Source: Doryteuthis pealeii (lineage: Eukaryota; Mollusca; Cephalopoda; Myopsida; Loliginidae). Taken from it: 64,000 nt of DNA. The stretch spans positions 73,765,707 through 73,829,706 of the forward strand of contig CM042151.1 of assembly GCA_023376005.1 (NCBI GenBank). Reading direction: 5' to 3'. Each line of letters opens with the position of its first letter. The stretch's first letter is position 1. Positions 1 to 11,467 of this stretch are shown in pieces. The notes below the pieces were generated by a model. That model was not told the DNA's origin. It made no database searches and saw nothing but the letters and a program-made list of their open reading frames with translations. A program made the position numbers and the translations under genes.

Positions 1-84
1 AAGTAATATTGGCAGAACTTATGAATCCTCACAAAAAGATCAGGCAAGAACACATGCATTACAAAGAATATTACCTATCCAGAA

Positions 85-480
85 GAGCAATTCCATGACA
101 AATCACCCAGGCCATGTCACCCACATGCTTAAACTTTTCTGAAATTTTGTCCAGGTGTGGATTTCCAAAATTTGAGCTTTCAATTCCAAAAATTGCCGGA
201 ATCAGGTCGATTTTTAGCTCTCCAAATTTTTTTTTGTAGTTCGTAAAAAAATGTTGATTTTTTTTTTGTAATCTATTGTTATCTGTAAAATGAGTTCTAG
301 AGCTTCCCAACTTCTAAAAATTGGTTTATAAAAAATATTTTTGCCTTATGAATCCAAAAATGCTGTCAAAAAAGTCTTAAAGTTAACCAATTTTAAGTTA
401 TTAATGATTTGTGATTTGCAAAATTTTAACTGATGTTGTAGCTTCTGTTCTCAGCAAAAAAAAACAAACTATCTTTTTGG
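85..480 (+). repeat. Dispersed repeat, unclassified, shared with 34520-34960
   Basis: This stretch is recognisably the same sequence as 34520-34960. Both begin with a near-identical 'aattccatg.caaatca' block and share 'tctgaaattttgtccag' and 'tttttagctctccaaattt'. A shorter related block lies near 19715-19800 (shared 'tatctttttggtaca'). I see no TIR, tRNA-like head or poly-A tail, so the class is unknown. The reading frames in it are short and probably meaningless. Confidence 0.6.
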
Positions 481-618
481 TACAAAATAATGTTTAATAA
501 TAATAATAATTTTCGTAAACCCCACCAAATTTGGAGAGCTAAAAATTGGCATAACTCAAATTGGGGATTTATGAAAATGAAGAAAATAGTATAAACAATA
601 TAAGGAATAATGAAAACA

Positions 619-731
619 TTGTGGTGAGAATAACACTTGTGGCCATACAGCAGCGTAAAACAACCTTGTTGTGACTTACCTGCTTAGATTGAACTTATGT
701 CTGTTGGAACACAAAAATAAACATGACATAG
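619..731 (+). repeat. Short dispersed repeat, second copy at 3803-3903
   Basis: About 100 bp that aligns by eye with 3803-3903: a run from 'aataacac/aatactgc' through 'cttacctgc/cttgcctgc' to 'aacatgac/aacatgat'. In the first case it ends where the reverse-strand ~600-bp retroposon at 729-1241 begins. Class unknown. Confidence 0.45.
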
Positions 732-1241
732 GTTTGGTTTATTTTGTTTTATGGCATATCAACCTCAGTGGGTCATTTAATGCCAGCACAATTTTGAAAT
801 AAATTCATTCGTAATGGATACTCAATTTTTTTTGTATTAACACATTTTTCTATTTAACCCATAGATGGGACCCTAGCAGGTACTACCACTCCAGGTCAGA
901 GTGGACCAGTGAGAAATGGTGATGAAGGGGTGCTCCACATTCCCCAAACCTGTAGAACAGGAACCTCACCACTAGATAGAGTTTAACATCATTCCTAGGA
1001 CATGAAGTCCCTCCATTACTGCCTTCTAGCAAATATATGATAAAAAGGGTTAGGGCTTGCCACAAGAGCAATAGGGCTGGGCCTAAGTGGAGTGTTGAAT
1101 GTCAGACTGCTCAGCCAAGAGGATTCCGACCTTAAGCATCACGATTTGCCACCCACAGCCAATAGGTGGCCTCGTTGAGGGGGGTCTTACTCCTCTGCAA
1201 AGGTGCAGTCAGTGTATTCTAAAGCCCCAGCCAACAGGGCT
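729..1241 (-). repeat. ~600-bp retroposon family, copy A (reverse)
   Basis: Reverse-strand copy of the commonest repeat in the window. Its tail is at the left ('ggtttggtttattttg', the complement of the family's aaaccaaacc tail). The conserved internal blocks ('acccatagatgggaccct', 'actctggtccact'-type) follow in the same order as in the well-preserved copy at 37092-37683. No clear TSD was found. Frames within it are not genes. Confidence 0.75.
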
Positions 1242-1481
1242 CCTATACGTTTTGCTGTCTGGCATCACCTAAGTCAGCAAGATACAGCAAGTATGATTGA
1301 CCATTTGGAAGACCTATTCTATGAGCACATCCCACCAACAGAAAATGACACAGCATTTTGCAGCAAGCCCTTCAGAAACTTCCTGAATAGGGAGTTTGAT
1401 TGCAGTTCCACTGTGCACACATTCCTTCAAGTAATGGCATTACGGAGTGATGTCATCGAAGTGTAAAGTGTATTGCGGCAA
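1242..1481 (+). other. Unrecognised possible coding relic
   Basis: An open frame of 87 codons starts inside the neighbouring retroposon at 1203 and continues through unique sequence to a stop at 1464-1466. The part beyond the repeat has an ordinary soluble-protein composition rather than AT-rich noise (for example the stretch FLQVMALRSDVIEV). It has no start codon of its own and no visible domain. I do not recognise it. It could be a decayed exon or part of an old mobile element. The GGCTGA element at 1490 interrupts the sequence just downstream, but removing that element does not extend the frame, because the stop comes first. Confidence 0.25.
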
Positions 1482-1489
1482 GAAAACTA

Positions 1490-1975
1490 GGCTGACTTCT
1501 ATTTAGGTCGGAAAATTAAAACGGAAAGTTTTTTGGTGGTACCCAATGACAGTTTATCTACAGTCTATGAATGAACATTTTACGAATTGGGTTACGGTTT
1601 TAGGGGATTAAGGTTGTTTTTAATTATGTATTGCTTAAAAAAAAATAAACAAAAAAAACCCAAATTACTATACATTTAATGTTGAAAAATATTTTTTAAA
1701 ACTAAGTTTAATTGAAATTATACATTGCTATATTAACACAAACAACTGTCTCAATAATAGATTCAATAATTAATTTCAATGGTTAATAAAATGTATAGTA
1801 ATTTGTTTTTTTATGTTTATTTTTTTTAAGCAATACATAATTAAAAACAACCTTAATCCCCTAAAACCGTAACCCAATTCGCAAAATGTTAATTCATAGA
1901 CTGTAGTTAAACTGTCATTGGGTACCACCAAAAAATTTTCCGTTTTGATTTTCTGACCTAAATCAGAAGTCAGCC
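1490..1975. mobile_element. GGCTGA-family TIR element (MITE-like), 8-bp TSD
   Basis: 486 bp with long imperfect TIRs that start GGCTGACTTCT.ATTTAGGTC and end in the complement. It is flanked by a perfect 8-bp target-site duplication, gaaaacta (1482-1489 and 1976-1983). There is no coding capacity, and the interior is AT-rich and itself folds back. A shorter relative is at 39709-40073. The 8-bp TSD fits hAT, P, Merlin or MULE-type insertion. The 5'-GG terminus is not the usual hAT end, so the superfamily is open. Confidence 0.85.
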
Positions 1976-2648
1976 GAAAACTATTCCATAATTGTTGGAT
2001 GATTTTTGTATATAAGGTATGCTGTTCCAAAACAGCAGAGGCTGAATCGGACAATCACAAACGCCCAAACATTTATTTACTTTACTATGTAAAGGCGTTG
2101 ATGAATTGTCCTAGAATTACTTGCTGGAGAAGGACAGACCAACACACGAGGATTATACAACTTTCTAAGGACAGATCAGTGGACAAGGATTAAAACTGAT
2201 ACTACATCTTTCTACTTCAAGAAAGGATCAAACTTTATACCACAAGGGATCTCTACTGTAAAACTGCTTTCAACTACAGCCTAATGGCTACATGCATTGT
2301 AACAATAAAGAAAACAGTTTATTGGTACAACATCATCACAAAGGGCAATGTATCACTGCTGACTGCCCCTGTCAATATAATTCCTCGCTACCAAGTCCAG
2401 CTGAAAGGGATCGATGTACTGCTGCCAGATGAGTCTGAACAGAAACACGTTAGTTAGGAAGTAGAAGATTGTGTCTGGATGAAGATCCCGGATTGACAGT
2501 GCACGTCCCCTTAGGGATTTAGAAACAATACAGGCATGATTTAGCCCGCAGAACATCCTCTTGATTGGATGCCACACCATGAAAGCGATGTGCACCCCAT
2601 TGTGGGTTCAAGTGACTCGGACAGAAGGAGTGACGGAAAATCTTTGGT

Positions 2649-3244
2649 TCGGTTTGGTTTGTATTGTTTTACAGCATATCAACCTCAGTGGGTCATTTAA
2701 TGTCAATAAAGTTTTGAAATAAAGTCATTCTTAATGGATACTCGATTTTTTCTATAAATACATTTTTCTATTTAACCCATAGATGGGACCCTAATAGGTA
2801 CTACCACTCCAGGCCAGAGTGGACCAGGGAGCAATGGTGATGAAGGGGTACTCTACATTCCCCAGACCTCCAAAACTGGAACCTCACCATCAGATAGAGT
2901 TTAATGTCATTCCCAGGACATGTAGACCCTCAGCCACCACTTTCTAGCACCCATATGATAAAAAGGACTTGGGACTTGCCATAAGGGCAATAGGGTTGGG
3001 GCAATTATATAGGTGCTAGGGCTTGATGTGATTAGCCTACTGATCGGAGGGAGCATCTCTGACTGCCTGTCTAGCCTAAGTAAGGCTCCAAGTAGAGTGT
3101 TGCAGGTCATGGACTGCTCATCCACCAAGACTCCATCCTTAAGCATCATGAGTCGCCACCCACGACCAGCAGGTGGCTCCATTGTGGGAGTCTTACCCCT
3201 CTGCAGAGATGCAGTCAGTGCATTCTAATGTCCCAGCCAACAGG
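2649..3244 (-). repeat. ~600-bp retroposon family, copy B (reverse, nearly full length)
   Basis: Reverse-strand copy running from the 'ggtttggtttgtattg' tail at the left to the 'ccagccaacagggcgg' head at the right. Flanks share about 7 bp (aaatctt), compatible with a degraded TSD. The overlapping 91- and 71-codon frames on opposite strands are by-products of this repeat. Confidence 0.75.
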
Positions 3245-4400
3245 GCGGGGCAAATCTTCCATCCAAAGTTCAAGAATGATCACCATCAGTGATGCATATG
3301 GAGATCTTCCCGAGGCAAGAACCCTCTAGCCTGACAGTCAGGTGACACTTCTACGAATGAGTCATCTGGGGAGGAAGTCGCAGTCGTATTGCCATGAAAG
3401 AGCAGCATGTGAAAGAGACCAGCCGACAGTTGCCACATATGTGATCATGAGATCGAAGATATTTGTTGGGTGATTAGCATCTGTGTTGTGAGCTGAGTAT
3501 ACTGTTGGTTTGAACAACAGTAACTAAGCTCTACTGACTGGTGCCCAAAACAGCTGATATTTATGGAACTCAAGAATAGTCCATTCATGTATATGGGGGA
3601 TTCCATTCCTTGAGTCCTGATTGACTGCTTGGTTTCTATGATGTCATGAGACTTCACAAATACTCTGGGATTCTGCAGTAGGATTGCAACAAGGTTAGAT
3701 CCGTATTAAGTTGCGGCTCCTTGTTGCCTTATCTTATCAATTCGACAGTAACTGGAACTTAGTATGTTTATTCTACAGAGATCAGTGGGGAGTGTAGTGG
3801 AAATAATACTGCTGTGCCCACACAACAATGTAAAAGAAACCAGTTGTGTCTTGCCTGCCTGAATTAAACTTGTGTCAGTTGAAACAAGAAAAACATGATG
3901 TAGGAGCAATGCTGACACGTGGCTCAATTCAGGTGCCCAAATTCATGAAAAGTTACAATTCAGGCGCATTGTTTTGCTCATATTGATAATAGATGGAGTT
4001 TTCTACACTCTCGTAAACCATGGAAATAAATAAAGTTCTAAATTTGAAAAGACTCGGATAATCAAAAGAACACAAGAAACCAATTAAAGTTCCACTGCAA
4101 AGAATCGGTCTACATTTCCAAATTCTAAATAATCAAACTACAACATGGATTCTTTAATTATCAGTTTCACGCCAAATTGATATTAACGCAAAATAGAATA
4201 TTAATAAACAACAGGCAGAACAATTCCAGGATTTTTCATTAATAATAATCTTTAGTTATATTCTATAGCAATCATAATGAATACTAATTAAAATTACTCT
4301 TCAATATGCATAATCACTTGTATTCTATTAATAATAATAATGATAATAAAATAAACATTTATTTAATAACATGTTAAGATTTGTGGGCCAAAAAAGAACA
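3245..4400. other. Mostly unannotated sequence
   Basis: The first ~450 bp are less AT-rich than the surroundings and contain only short broken frames; I recognise nothing in them. 3803-3903 repeats 619-731. The rest to about 4400 is AT-rich single-copy-looking DNA with no supported gene. Confidence 0.4.
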
Positions 4401-4570
4401 TTAATTTAAATCTTAATTTGAAATGCAGACCCACCCCACCCCTATCTATACAAAAAAAAAAAATAAATAAAATAATAATTGATATAGTATTTTTTTTTCT
4501 GATAATCAAAAAGAATTTCATGTATATCAGGTTAATTAAAAAATCTGAGAAAAAAAAAAAAAAAAAAAAA

Positions 4571-4764
4571 GACCATATGACCTTTTGCGATTTCGATTCG
4601 TGGGAACATTTCCATTTACACCGTCAAAATCCGGTTAGTTGTTTACAGACGATTTTTAGAGTTTTTTTTTTTTTAATTATAAAACTAACCCCTAACAAAC
4701 AACCGAATTTTTATGTTGTAAATGAGAAAAGTGTCCCCACGAGTCGCGGAAGGGTCATATGGTC
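4571..4764. mobile_element. GGACCATATGACC-family MITE, diverged copy
   Basis: Ends read gaccatatgacc and ggtcatatggtc. The interior keeps the family's 'acaccgtcaaaatccgg' block and an inverted partner, plus a 'cccctaacaaac' segment. Flanks are poly-A on both sides, so an 8-bp A-run TSD is possible but uninformative. The long open frame spanning 4418-4864 is low-complexity and not a gene. Confidence 0.75.
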
Positions 4765-4907
4765 GAAAAAAAATTTTTTTTATTTTATTTTTCTCACTTT
4801 CCAGTCAATTAAAAAATATTTTTCAATCTCTTCATATTTTCATTCTTTTCTCCTTCCATTTTGACAGAAATTAGAGTTAGCCTTAAATACCCAATATATA
4901 TGTTGCA

Positions 4908-5090
4908 CTCCAAAGATAGGGAGGGTCAAAGTTAACTGACTTAACATTTTCTCAATGTGAAAGTTTTTAAAATAAAATAACTTATATCATGTATTATAAC
5001 TTTCATTCATTAATATCTCAACACTGAAAATTACATTAAAATAGGTTTATTCTCCGATTTTTGGTTATTTTTTTCAGTGGGGTGACTAGT
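4908..5090. repeat. Fragment of a dispersed foldback repeat
   Basis: Shares the run 'ggtcaaagttaactgac', then 'aaaataaaataac', 'attcattaatat' and 'caacactgaaa' with 38430-38590, and more loosely with 47990-48140 and 59985-60110. It looks like one arm of the same foldback family. Termini are not resolved. Confidence 0.5.
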
Positions 5091-5100
5091 ACTGTCAAAT

Positions 5101-5487
5101 GGCTAAACTTGCAAATTGGTCGGAAAATTAAAACTAAAACAAAACAAAAAAAAAATTACTATACATTTAATTAACCATTGAAATTACTTCTTGAACCCAA
5201 CCATAGACACATTAGTCTCAGTTTGTGTTAGTATTACAATGTATAATATCAATTAAACTTGGTTTAAAAAATATATTTTTCAACATTAAATGTATAGTAA
5301 TTTGGGTTTTTTTTAAATTGTTTTTTTTACGTAATTATATATGTAATTAAAAACAACCTTAATCCCCAAACCCCTAAATCGTAACCCATTTCGCAAAAAG
5401 TTAATACGTAGACTGTAGTTAAACTGTCATGGGTGACCACCAAAAACTTTCCGTTTTAATTTTCCGACCAATTTGCATGTTTAGCCC
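5101..5487. mobile_element. TIR element related to the GGCTGA family
   Basis: TIRs begin GGCTAAACTTGCAAATTGG on the left and end in the complement near 5487. The interior includes the 'accaccaaaaactttccg' and 'aaccttaatcccc' blocks also seen at 1490-1975 and 39709-40073. I could not find a matching TSD, so termini may be off by some bases or the copy is old. Confidence 0.6.
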
Positions 5488-5737
5488 CCATAACTTTGGA
5501 TAACGATACAGAATTTGTAGAAGCTAAGTTAAAATTTAGTATTTGTTCAACATTTTATCGGTTAATACTTCCTAAAAATAAGAATTTAAATAATTTACAT
5601 TATGTTTTGAAACACAAAATTAACATAAAATTTAGAGAGTAAGCATACAGACAGACATATCCACACCAAAGCCCGACAAGTTTAAGGCGAAAGTAAGCTC
5701 ACAGTAGGAGAAACCAAATTACAAACAAACACACATT

Positions 5738-6164
5738 GGTAGACCTTGAATTCAGGGGCGTAAATTTTATGTGATGGTCTACTGAACAGATTTTAGTGGA
5801 GTATGAAATGAAGTCCAATGCATATATCTTTAATTTCTAAACTGGGATTAATACTTTTAATAAAAATGAAACTCGAAGGAAAACATGACTTAATACGTTA
5901 ATTCATTCATAAGTTTTTAAAAGAATTAAAGGACAGCATTAATTGATGTATAAATTTTAAGTTATTGCGTAATTAATGCTGTGATTTAATAAATAAATAA
6001 AAACAACTTACAAAGTATTATGTTTTCCATAGAGTTTCTTAATAAAAGTATTAATCCCAATTGAGAAATTAAAAATATATACATTGGACTTTATTTCATA
6101 TTCCACTAACATATATCCTGTAGACTATGGTAAAGATTTTACGCCCCTGAATCCACAGTCTACC
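5738..6164. mobile_element. GGTAGAC-family TIR element, perfect 8-bp TSD
   Basis: 427 bp. TIRs start GGTAGACCTTGAATTCAGGG and end as the imperfect complement (acgcccctgaat...gtctacc). A perfect 8-bp TSD, cacacatt, is at 5730-5737 and 6165-6172. The interior is AT-rich with further inverted pairing and no open frame. This is a family distinct from the others in the window, and only one copy is seen here. Confidence 0.85.
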
Positions 6165-6639
6165 CACACATTTCTGTAACGACATAAAACACATTAATTT
6201 TACTATAGATGTAACTTACTTTTGATCATCCAGTTCCGAATATGGTAAAACGTGTGGCCGTTACGTTGGGTTGAAAAATCCGAGGGGAAAGTGATTCTTA
6301 TATACACAAGTCATATGATTACGGTTTATATTTTTTAACATTAAACTTTGATGGTTACATTTTAAAACAATTAGCCTTCAATGCCATTTTTTATAACAAG
6401 AGACACAAATTAAATAGAATATGCAACTAAATTTACCTAAAAATTCATTACGGCAACAAACGTAGCATGTAAAAAAAAAAAAGAAATAGATAAATTATCG
6501 ACTACGGAAGTTTGCGGTGTAAGAGTAAATAATTTTCTACAAATATATTTACAAAAATGATCACATCAAACTGTGCTACGACTTTTTCTTTTAAAACTGT
6601 CATATTAATTGATATTATTAATTAATAAAAAAAATAACA

Positions 6640-7170
6640 TCAAATATCTGCTGGACATCATCCTTATAAAAAGCTTATAAAAATCTTCTGATATAATTAT
6701 TATTATCTTTTACAGAAAACAATTAAAAATCGTTTTTTATCGGTTCATTTTTTCATATTTCATAAAATAAAATAAAATAGAATAAATCTCGTAAAAAAAT
6801 CACGCAATATATTTTAGGAAAAACCTATTCCAAATATAATATCATCAAAAGATGAGTTATTATCGAAATTTTCGTGAATATCTGACCATTAATTGATTTT
6901 TCATAGATTTTTTTTTTAGATGCCGGTAGTCATAACCTGTTTTTTGGCAACGTTAAATTTCAATTGATTTAACGGTGCAAACATATAAAGATTGTTTTCG
7001 TTCATAATTTTCATTATTTTCGTAAGCGGAATTTTTTTTAAATCATCAGTTTTTGTAATATTTCTTCTTTTGAATGGACAACAAGTTTTCAAGATAATAT
7101 TAACCTTTATGCAACTTTTATTGTGTTGAGGGTAAATTGTCAGATTGGATATTCCTAAGTATGGCAACTC
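6640..7170 (-). mobile_element. TAGGTACCACC-family element, decayed reverse fragment
   Basis: Reverse-strand counterpart of 7600-8170, sharing blocks such as 'acgttaaatttcaattgatt', 'cataattttcattatt' and 'aaatcatca'. Together with the forward copy at 7555 it makes a loose inverted pair about 0.4 kb apart. Termini are lost. The 83-codon reverse frame here is part of the repeat and has no recognisable domain. Confidence 0.6.
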
Positions 7171-7554
7171 GTACTGTTTATGATTTATGATTTATACACG
7201 AAAACTAGTTAATTCATCCCCTGAGGACCACTGATATTTTCATTCACCCTTTTTAGAGGAGACTAGGTCTAGAGACTAATATTGTTTAGTTTAGCTAGCA
7301 AATACTCGAGTGTTCAGTGTTAACTATTTTTATGCAACACCGAAATATTACCCGCGTTTCGTCACATGACCTGGATGATCATTCTTTCGTTTTTACCGGG
7401 ACTTATTTGTCCGTCTTTGTAACATTGTTTTATGGTGGATTATTTTAAAAAAATCTTTTTTAATCAGACAGTTATGTATGTATCTTAATGAGGTAAGGTT
7501 TATAAACAAATATGTTATTCAATAATTCATTTTTTTTGTATGTACACAACACAC

Positions 7555-8371
7555 TAGTTACCACCAATTTTGCGTGTGAAATTTACCCCTCCCCTATATT
7601 TAACACAATGATACATGTATAAAGGTTAATATTATCCTGAAAATTTTTTGTCCATTCGAAAGAAGAAACATTAAAAAACTCCTGATGATTTATAAAAATT
7701 ATTTTCAGCTTAGGGAAATAATGAAAATTGTGAACGAAAAACAATGTTTACATTTTGGCACCTTTAAATCAATTGAAATTTAACGTAGCCAAAAACAAGT
7801 TATAACTAGAGGCTGTTTTTTTTTTATTAATTCTATGAAAAATAAATTAATGGTCCGATTCTCACAAAAATGTCCATAATTGCTTACTTTTTGATGAAAA
7901 TATGTCTGAAGTAGTTTTTTCCTCAAATATATTAGGGGGAATATTTTTACGAGGTTTAACACCTCTATTTTATTTTATGAAATATGAAAAAATGAACCGA
8001 CAAAAAACAATTTTTACTTTTCTTCCCATAAAGATAAGCGTCTGAATAATTATATCAGAAGATTTTTATAAGTTTCTATGCGAGTCTTTTAGTAAAATGA
8101 CCATGAATACAAAATTCTGCTGAAAACATATCAATAAAGAAACTGACCCTATTATAAAAAAAAAACGACTGTTTTACTTATTTTTCAAGATAACGGTGAG
8201 TATTTGTTCCCCAATCGAATAATTTGATCTTTGAATTAACTGTTTTTCTTTGTAACAACTCTTTATGTTCGTTATTTCTTTTTTGCAAGATTTTTTTAAA
8301 AGTTCAAAAATATTTACGTTTCTTCCTTCAATATGGCCTAAATGATCACCAAATCACCTAAATGAATGTTC
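7555..8371 (+). mobile_element. TAGGTACCACC-family element, ~0.8 kb copy
   Basis: Starts tagttaccaccaattttgcg and runs through the family's internal blocks to '...atcaccta' near 8371, the same length and order as the reverse copy at 57633-58444. No matching TSD was found, and the sequence is diverged. Non-coding. Confidence 0.65.
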
Positions 8372-9468
8372 TTATAATATGTAAGAAGGTTCAAAGTAAC
8401 CTTCCAACGTGGGTACATATGTGTACATGAATTAGTCTAACAAAGAAGTTTATATATAATAACAAACATAGACTTTATTCTGTAAGCACGTGGAGAAATA
8501 CATACATGACAAGTATACATATAATCATGACATGGTACAATATAGACATAGAAACGGATACATAAATATACACAAAAGATGTAGGACTAAGTCTACAGAG
8601 ATACAGAGTACATGAAGCAATGTCACTTACTGATAGTTGGTTGGGGGGCACCTCCACAATTAATGGATATAGGCAGTATGTTTAGGCCATGTGTAGTGGT
8701 TGCCAGGCTGAGACAAAGAGGGTTCAGAATTCCCAGGTTACTGTGTAAATACTCAAGCCACCTATTGGTGAAAACCTGCAGCAAGGGAAGATAACCCATT
8801 TGGACTCATGTCCATTCCAACAGGGGTAGACAATCACTACACAACTAACCATTATAAATATGGATACAATGTCAGTGTCTAGTTTTGTATTAAATGTTCA
8901 TTGTGGATCAAATCCCAAAATTTATAGATACTTCACTTGCTCTATAAAATTTCAAATTTACTTGAAAGAAATGAAAATCATTTTCAAACAGAGCAAATCT
9001 ATTAATCTAATAAAAATACATCTTAGAGTGATTCACTTAACAAAAATACAGTGCTACATTGTAAATTTGTATGTCTTGTTGTCACTCTTGAACTTTCTCA
9101 TCCATTTCACTTTTGTTTTGTTTTTTGGGGTTTTTTTTTTTTTAGTGGTATTCAGTAAATTGTTACACCTTAAAAAATAAGACCCTTAAGTGATGGATGG
9201 GTTTGAAAAATACTTTATTGTGAGTTAACAGAAATATAAATAAACAAGGTTAGAAACAATAGTATTGTACCAGCATTATGGATAACAAAGTAGTTTTGAT
9301 TTTTACAGGTGTTTATTTGTCTTCTGTACCCTTGAGTCTTTGATACAGTCGCTATCAATTTACCATAAAATAAAAATATACCAAAAACAAAGGATATATC
9401 AAATGCATAAATAAACCAGTTAACAAAAGAGAAATTTCAATCACAATGCGATTTACAAACTTTTACTT
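8372..9468. other. No supported gene
   Basis: Short frames only, including one of 106 codons at 8860-9180 that ends in low-complexity F/L-rich sequence. 8612-8850 is slightly GC-richer and may be an unrecognised repeat. I see no promoter, RNA or TIR structure. Confidence 0.35.
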
Positions 9469-9472
9469 CCTC

Positions 9473-9700
9473 CTGGGCTGGTAGTGTAATGATATCAAGG
9501 TCTTCTTTCATGTACTAGATGTACTAAGCATGTACTAGATAGCACATCGCATGAAAATGACCCAGTATACAAACATCGCATGAAAATGACCCAGTATACA
9601 AACATCGCATGAAAATGACCCAGTATACAAACAACCGTGCTGCAATTCTGCTTTACAAGCAGAAGGTCGCGAGTTTGATCCTCGCCGAAACCCCCAACCA
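9473..9700 (+). repeat. tRNA-Val-like SINE head split by a minisatellite
   Basis: The D-arm/box A region (tagtgtaatgatatcaagg) and the anticodon and T arms are both recognisable but about 150 bp apart. The anticodon arm is TTCTGC-TTTACAA-GCAGAA, giving a TAC anticodon. The T arm is GCGAG-TTTGATC-CTCGC, close to box B. This resembles metazoan tRNA-Val(UAC). The insert contains 'tgtactagatgtactaag'-type duplications and a 29-bp tandem repeat. It cannot be a functional tRNA gene because the acceptor stem and spacing are lost. A SINE head is the best reading. Confidence 0.6.
9545..9631. repeat. 29-bp tandem repeat, three copies
   Basis: Three essentially identical 29-bp units starting catcgcatgaaaatgaccc at 9545, 9574 and 9603. 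The near-identity of the units suggests recent expansion. They lie inside the tRNA-Val-like SINE head. Confidence 0.9.
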
Positions 9701-9854
9701 CGCTGTAATAAACACGATTAACATGCAAGCGTATGGTGATGATGAAAAGAACAAAACACAGATTTTAGGTTCAAAATTGTATTGAAAATAACATGAGAAC
9801 GGTGAAAAGATAGAAATGAAAATTACAGGATAATTTTGGTGATAGTTGTGGGTG

Positions 9855-10700
9855 AATATTAAGTCCGTAAAATGTCCAGCTTGACTGTGGGGTGGTGATG
9901 TAGGCAGAATATTGTGTATGTGGTAGTAGGCGCTGACTGATGTTTGCCCCTTTAAGTTGACGATCGAAGAGAGCGGGGGTTGGGAGGTAGAGGTAAGTTT
10001 ACTCACTTGTGAAGAATGTTCGCTCGTTGTTGGATGCGTCTTCGAATTGAGTTATGTCTTGAATAAAGAGTGAGTGTCAGGTGGCCGAATCAGTTGCAGT
10101 GTTATGTGGTGGTTATGCGAGCTTGTCTTGATGGTTTTAGAGTCGTTAGCGGTTGCTGAACGAAGTGGGATTTGTATCAGTCGGTGTTTCTGTTGTTGTT
10201 GTAGGCAGAATATTGTGTATTGGTAGTATGCGTTTTTGATATCGTCGAATGATGTAGAAATGTTCGCTTGTTGACTGCCTGTGAGGTCAGGTTTGGGTAA
10301 GTAGGGGGGGGGTGGTGATCGGCCGCGTTTGATGTATCCTTCGCTTGCTAGCCCTCGTTGGTCGTGTGTTCGTGAAGGCGCCTGAACCTCTGACTGCCGT
10401 CTGCCTTTCAGAGCTGTTTATTTATAGAGAACCGCTGCCGAAAATCGGATCCATTGAAGTTATTTTCATTTGACCCGGGAATCGCTTTCATTGGATGAAA
10501 ATGCGAATTTTATTTACCAATTTTATTTTATTTAATGTCAGGAATTGATTATCAAAGCGGAACTCCCGATCGGAGCCCATGCGCAGATATGTGTTAAAAT
10601 GGTCATTCTGTTTTAGGCTACGATAGAGGACACTTCCGATTTTGGGGTCTCCGCCTTATGTTTGTTTTGTTGGCGAGTGTATGTATCTTTTACTATGGAT
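9855..10700. promoter_or_regulatory. GC-richer, CpG-containing stretch; possible promoter region
   Basis: Base composition is clearly different from the ~30% GC surroundings, with many CpGs (for example around 9961-9980 and 10320-10385). A TATA-like tttatttatagagaacc lies near 10427-10443. A block 'taggcagaatattgtgtat' occurs twice (9901 and 10202). The broken zinc-finger exon starts 2.6 kb downstream on the plus strand, so this could be its promoter or first exon. It could equally be a mobile-element LTR. No transcript evidence is available. Confidence 0.25.
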
Positions 10701-11000
10701 TGAAGTGCTGAATTAGTGAATCGGGAGATATCTACATTTGCATATGCAACAACGCCACAAAACTCCCACCTTCATACCTGCAGTTACAAGTATTTCTGCT
10801 ACTCATGAAAGGTACAAGGCAATTATAATGTATATAATTGGATTAATAAGTTTTATTGGTACAAATAAGTGAAATATTAAAGGTGTGTTTGTAAGAGGTC
10901 GTAAAGTTCAGAGAAACATAGAAACATAAAACGATAGAAACTTGCCAAATACGTCCGTTTGGTGGATGTATAAATGTTAATGCAAGTTACAACTTGTTAC

Positions 11001-11433
11001 TTAGCTCTGTAGAATTGTATCTTGATGGTTTCTTATTAGGAGAATATAGTCTGCACTGTCGTTGTTCGTTTCAGACTGCTGCCTCGTCCATAGAATTTGT
11101 CTGGTGACCTGCTGTTCTGTTGCTGTTGTTTGAGAATTTTTTTTATTGAAGTATGCATTGAAGGCATTGCAATGACTATTTTTGTTATTGTAAAGGGCAT
11201 TAATTCGGTGGAAAGCTACGAGCCTATTTTTTTGTAAAGGTTCAGTCTTTCTCAGCCACGCCCCTAAGGTTCTTGAATTCTTTGGGTCGGTTGGTGATTG
11301 GTCGGATTTTTGGTTTTTTTTTTGGAACGAGGCCGATTTCCTGTTCCCTGAAAAGGAGCGCGAAATTCGGCAGATTGCAGGTTGGTTTGGAGAAGAAAAG
11401 GCGAATTTCGCTTTCTCCGTTGACACGAGTCAA
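11001..11433 (-). other. Overlapping open frames without a recognised product
   Basis: A 141-codon reverse frame (starting with GTG, not ATG) and a shorter one overlap here. Composition is rich in N, Q, S and K, with no domain or signal peptide that I recognise. It lies beside the hairpin tandem repeat and partly within the GC-richer region. I treat it as unproven. Confidence 0.15.
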
Positions 11434-11467
11434 CGTAAAATTTTATTCCCCAGATTTATTGGGTTTA

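Noticed and set aside
2907..3228. Overlapping 91- and 71-codon frames on both strands
   Set aside because: Both are inside a copy of the ~600-bp retroposon, and similar frames appear at other copies (for example 16165-16362).
4418..4864. 148-codon open frame
   Set aside because: It spans a MITE and long A/T homopolymers; the product is K/F/I-rich low complexity with no domain.
9473..9700. Functional tRNA-Val gene
   Set aside because: The acceptor stem is absent and the D arm is ~150 bp away, so only a tRNA-derived repeat is supported.
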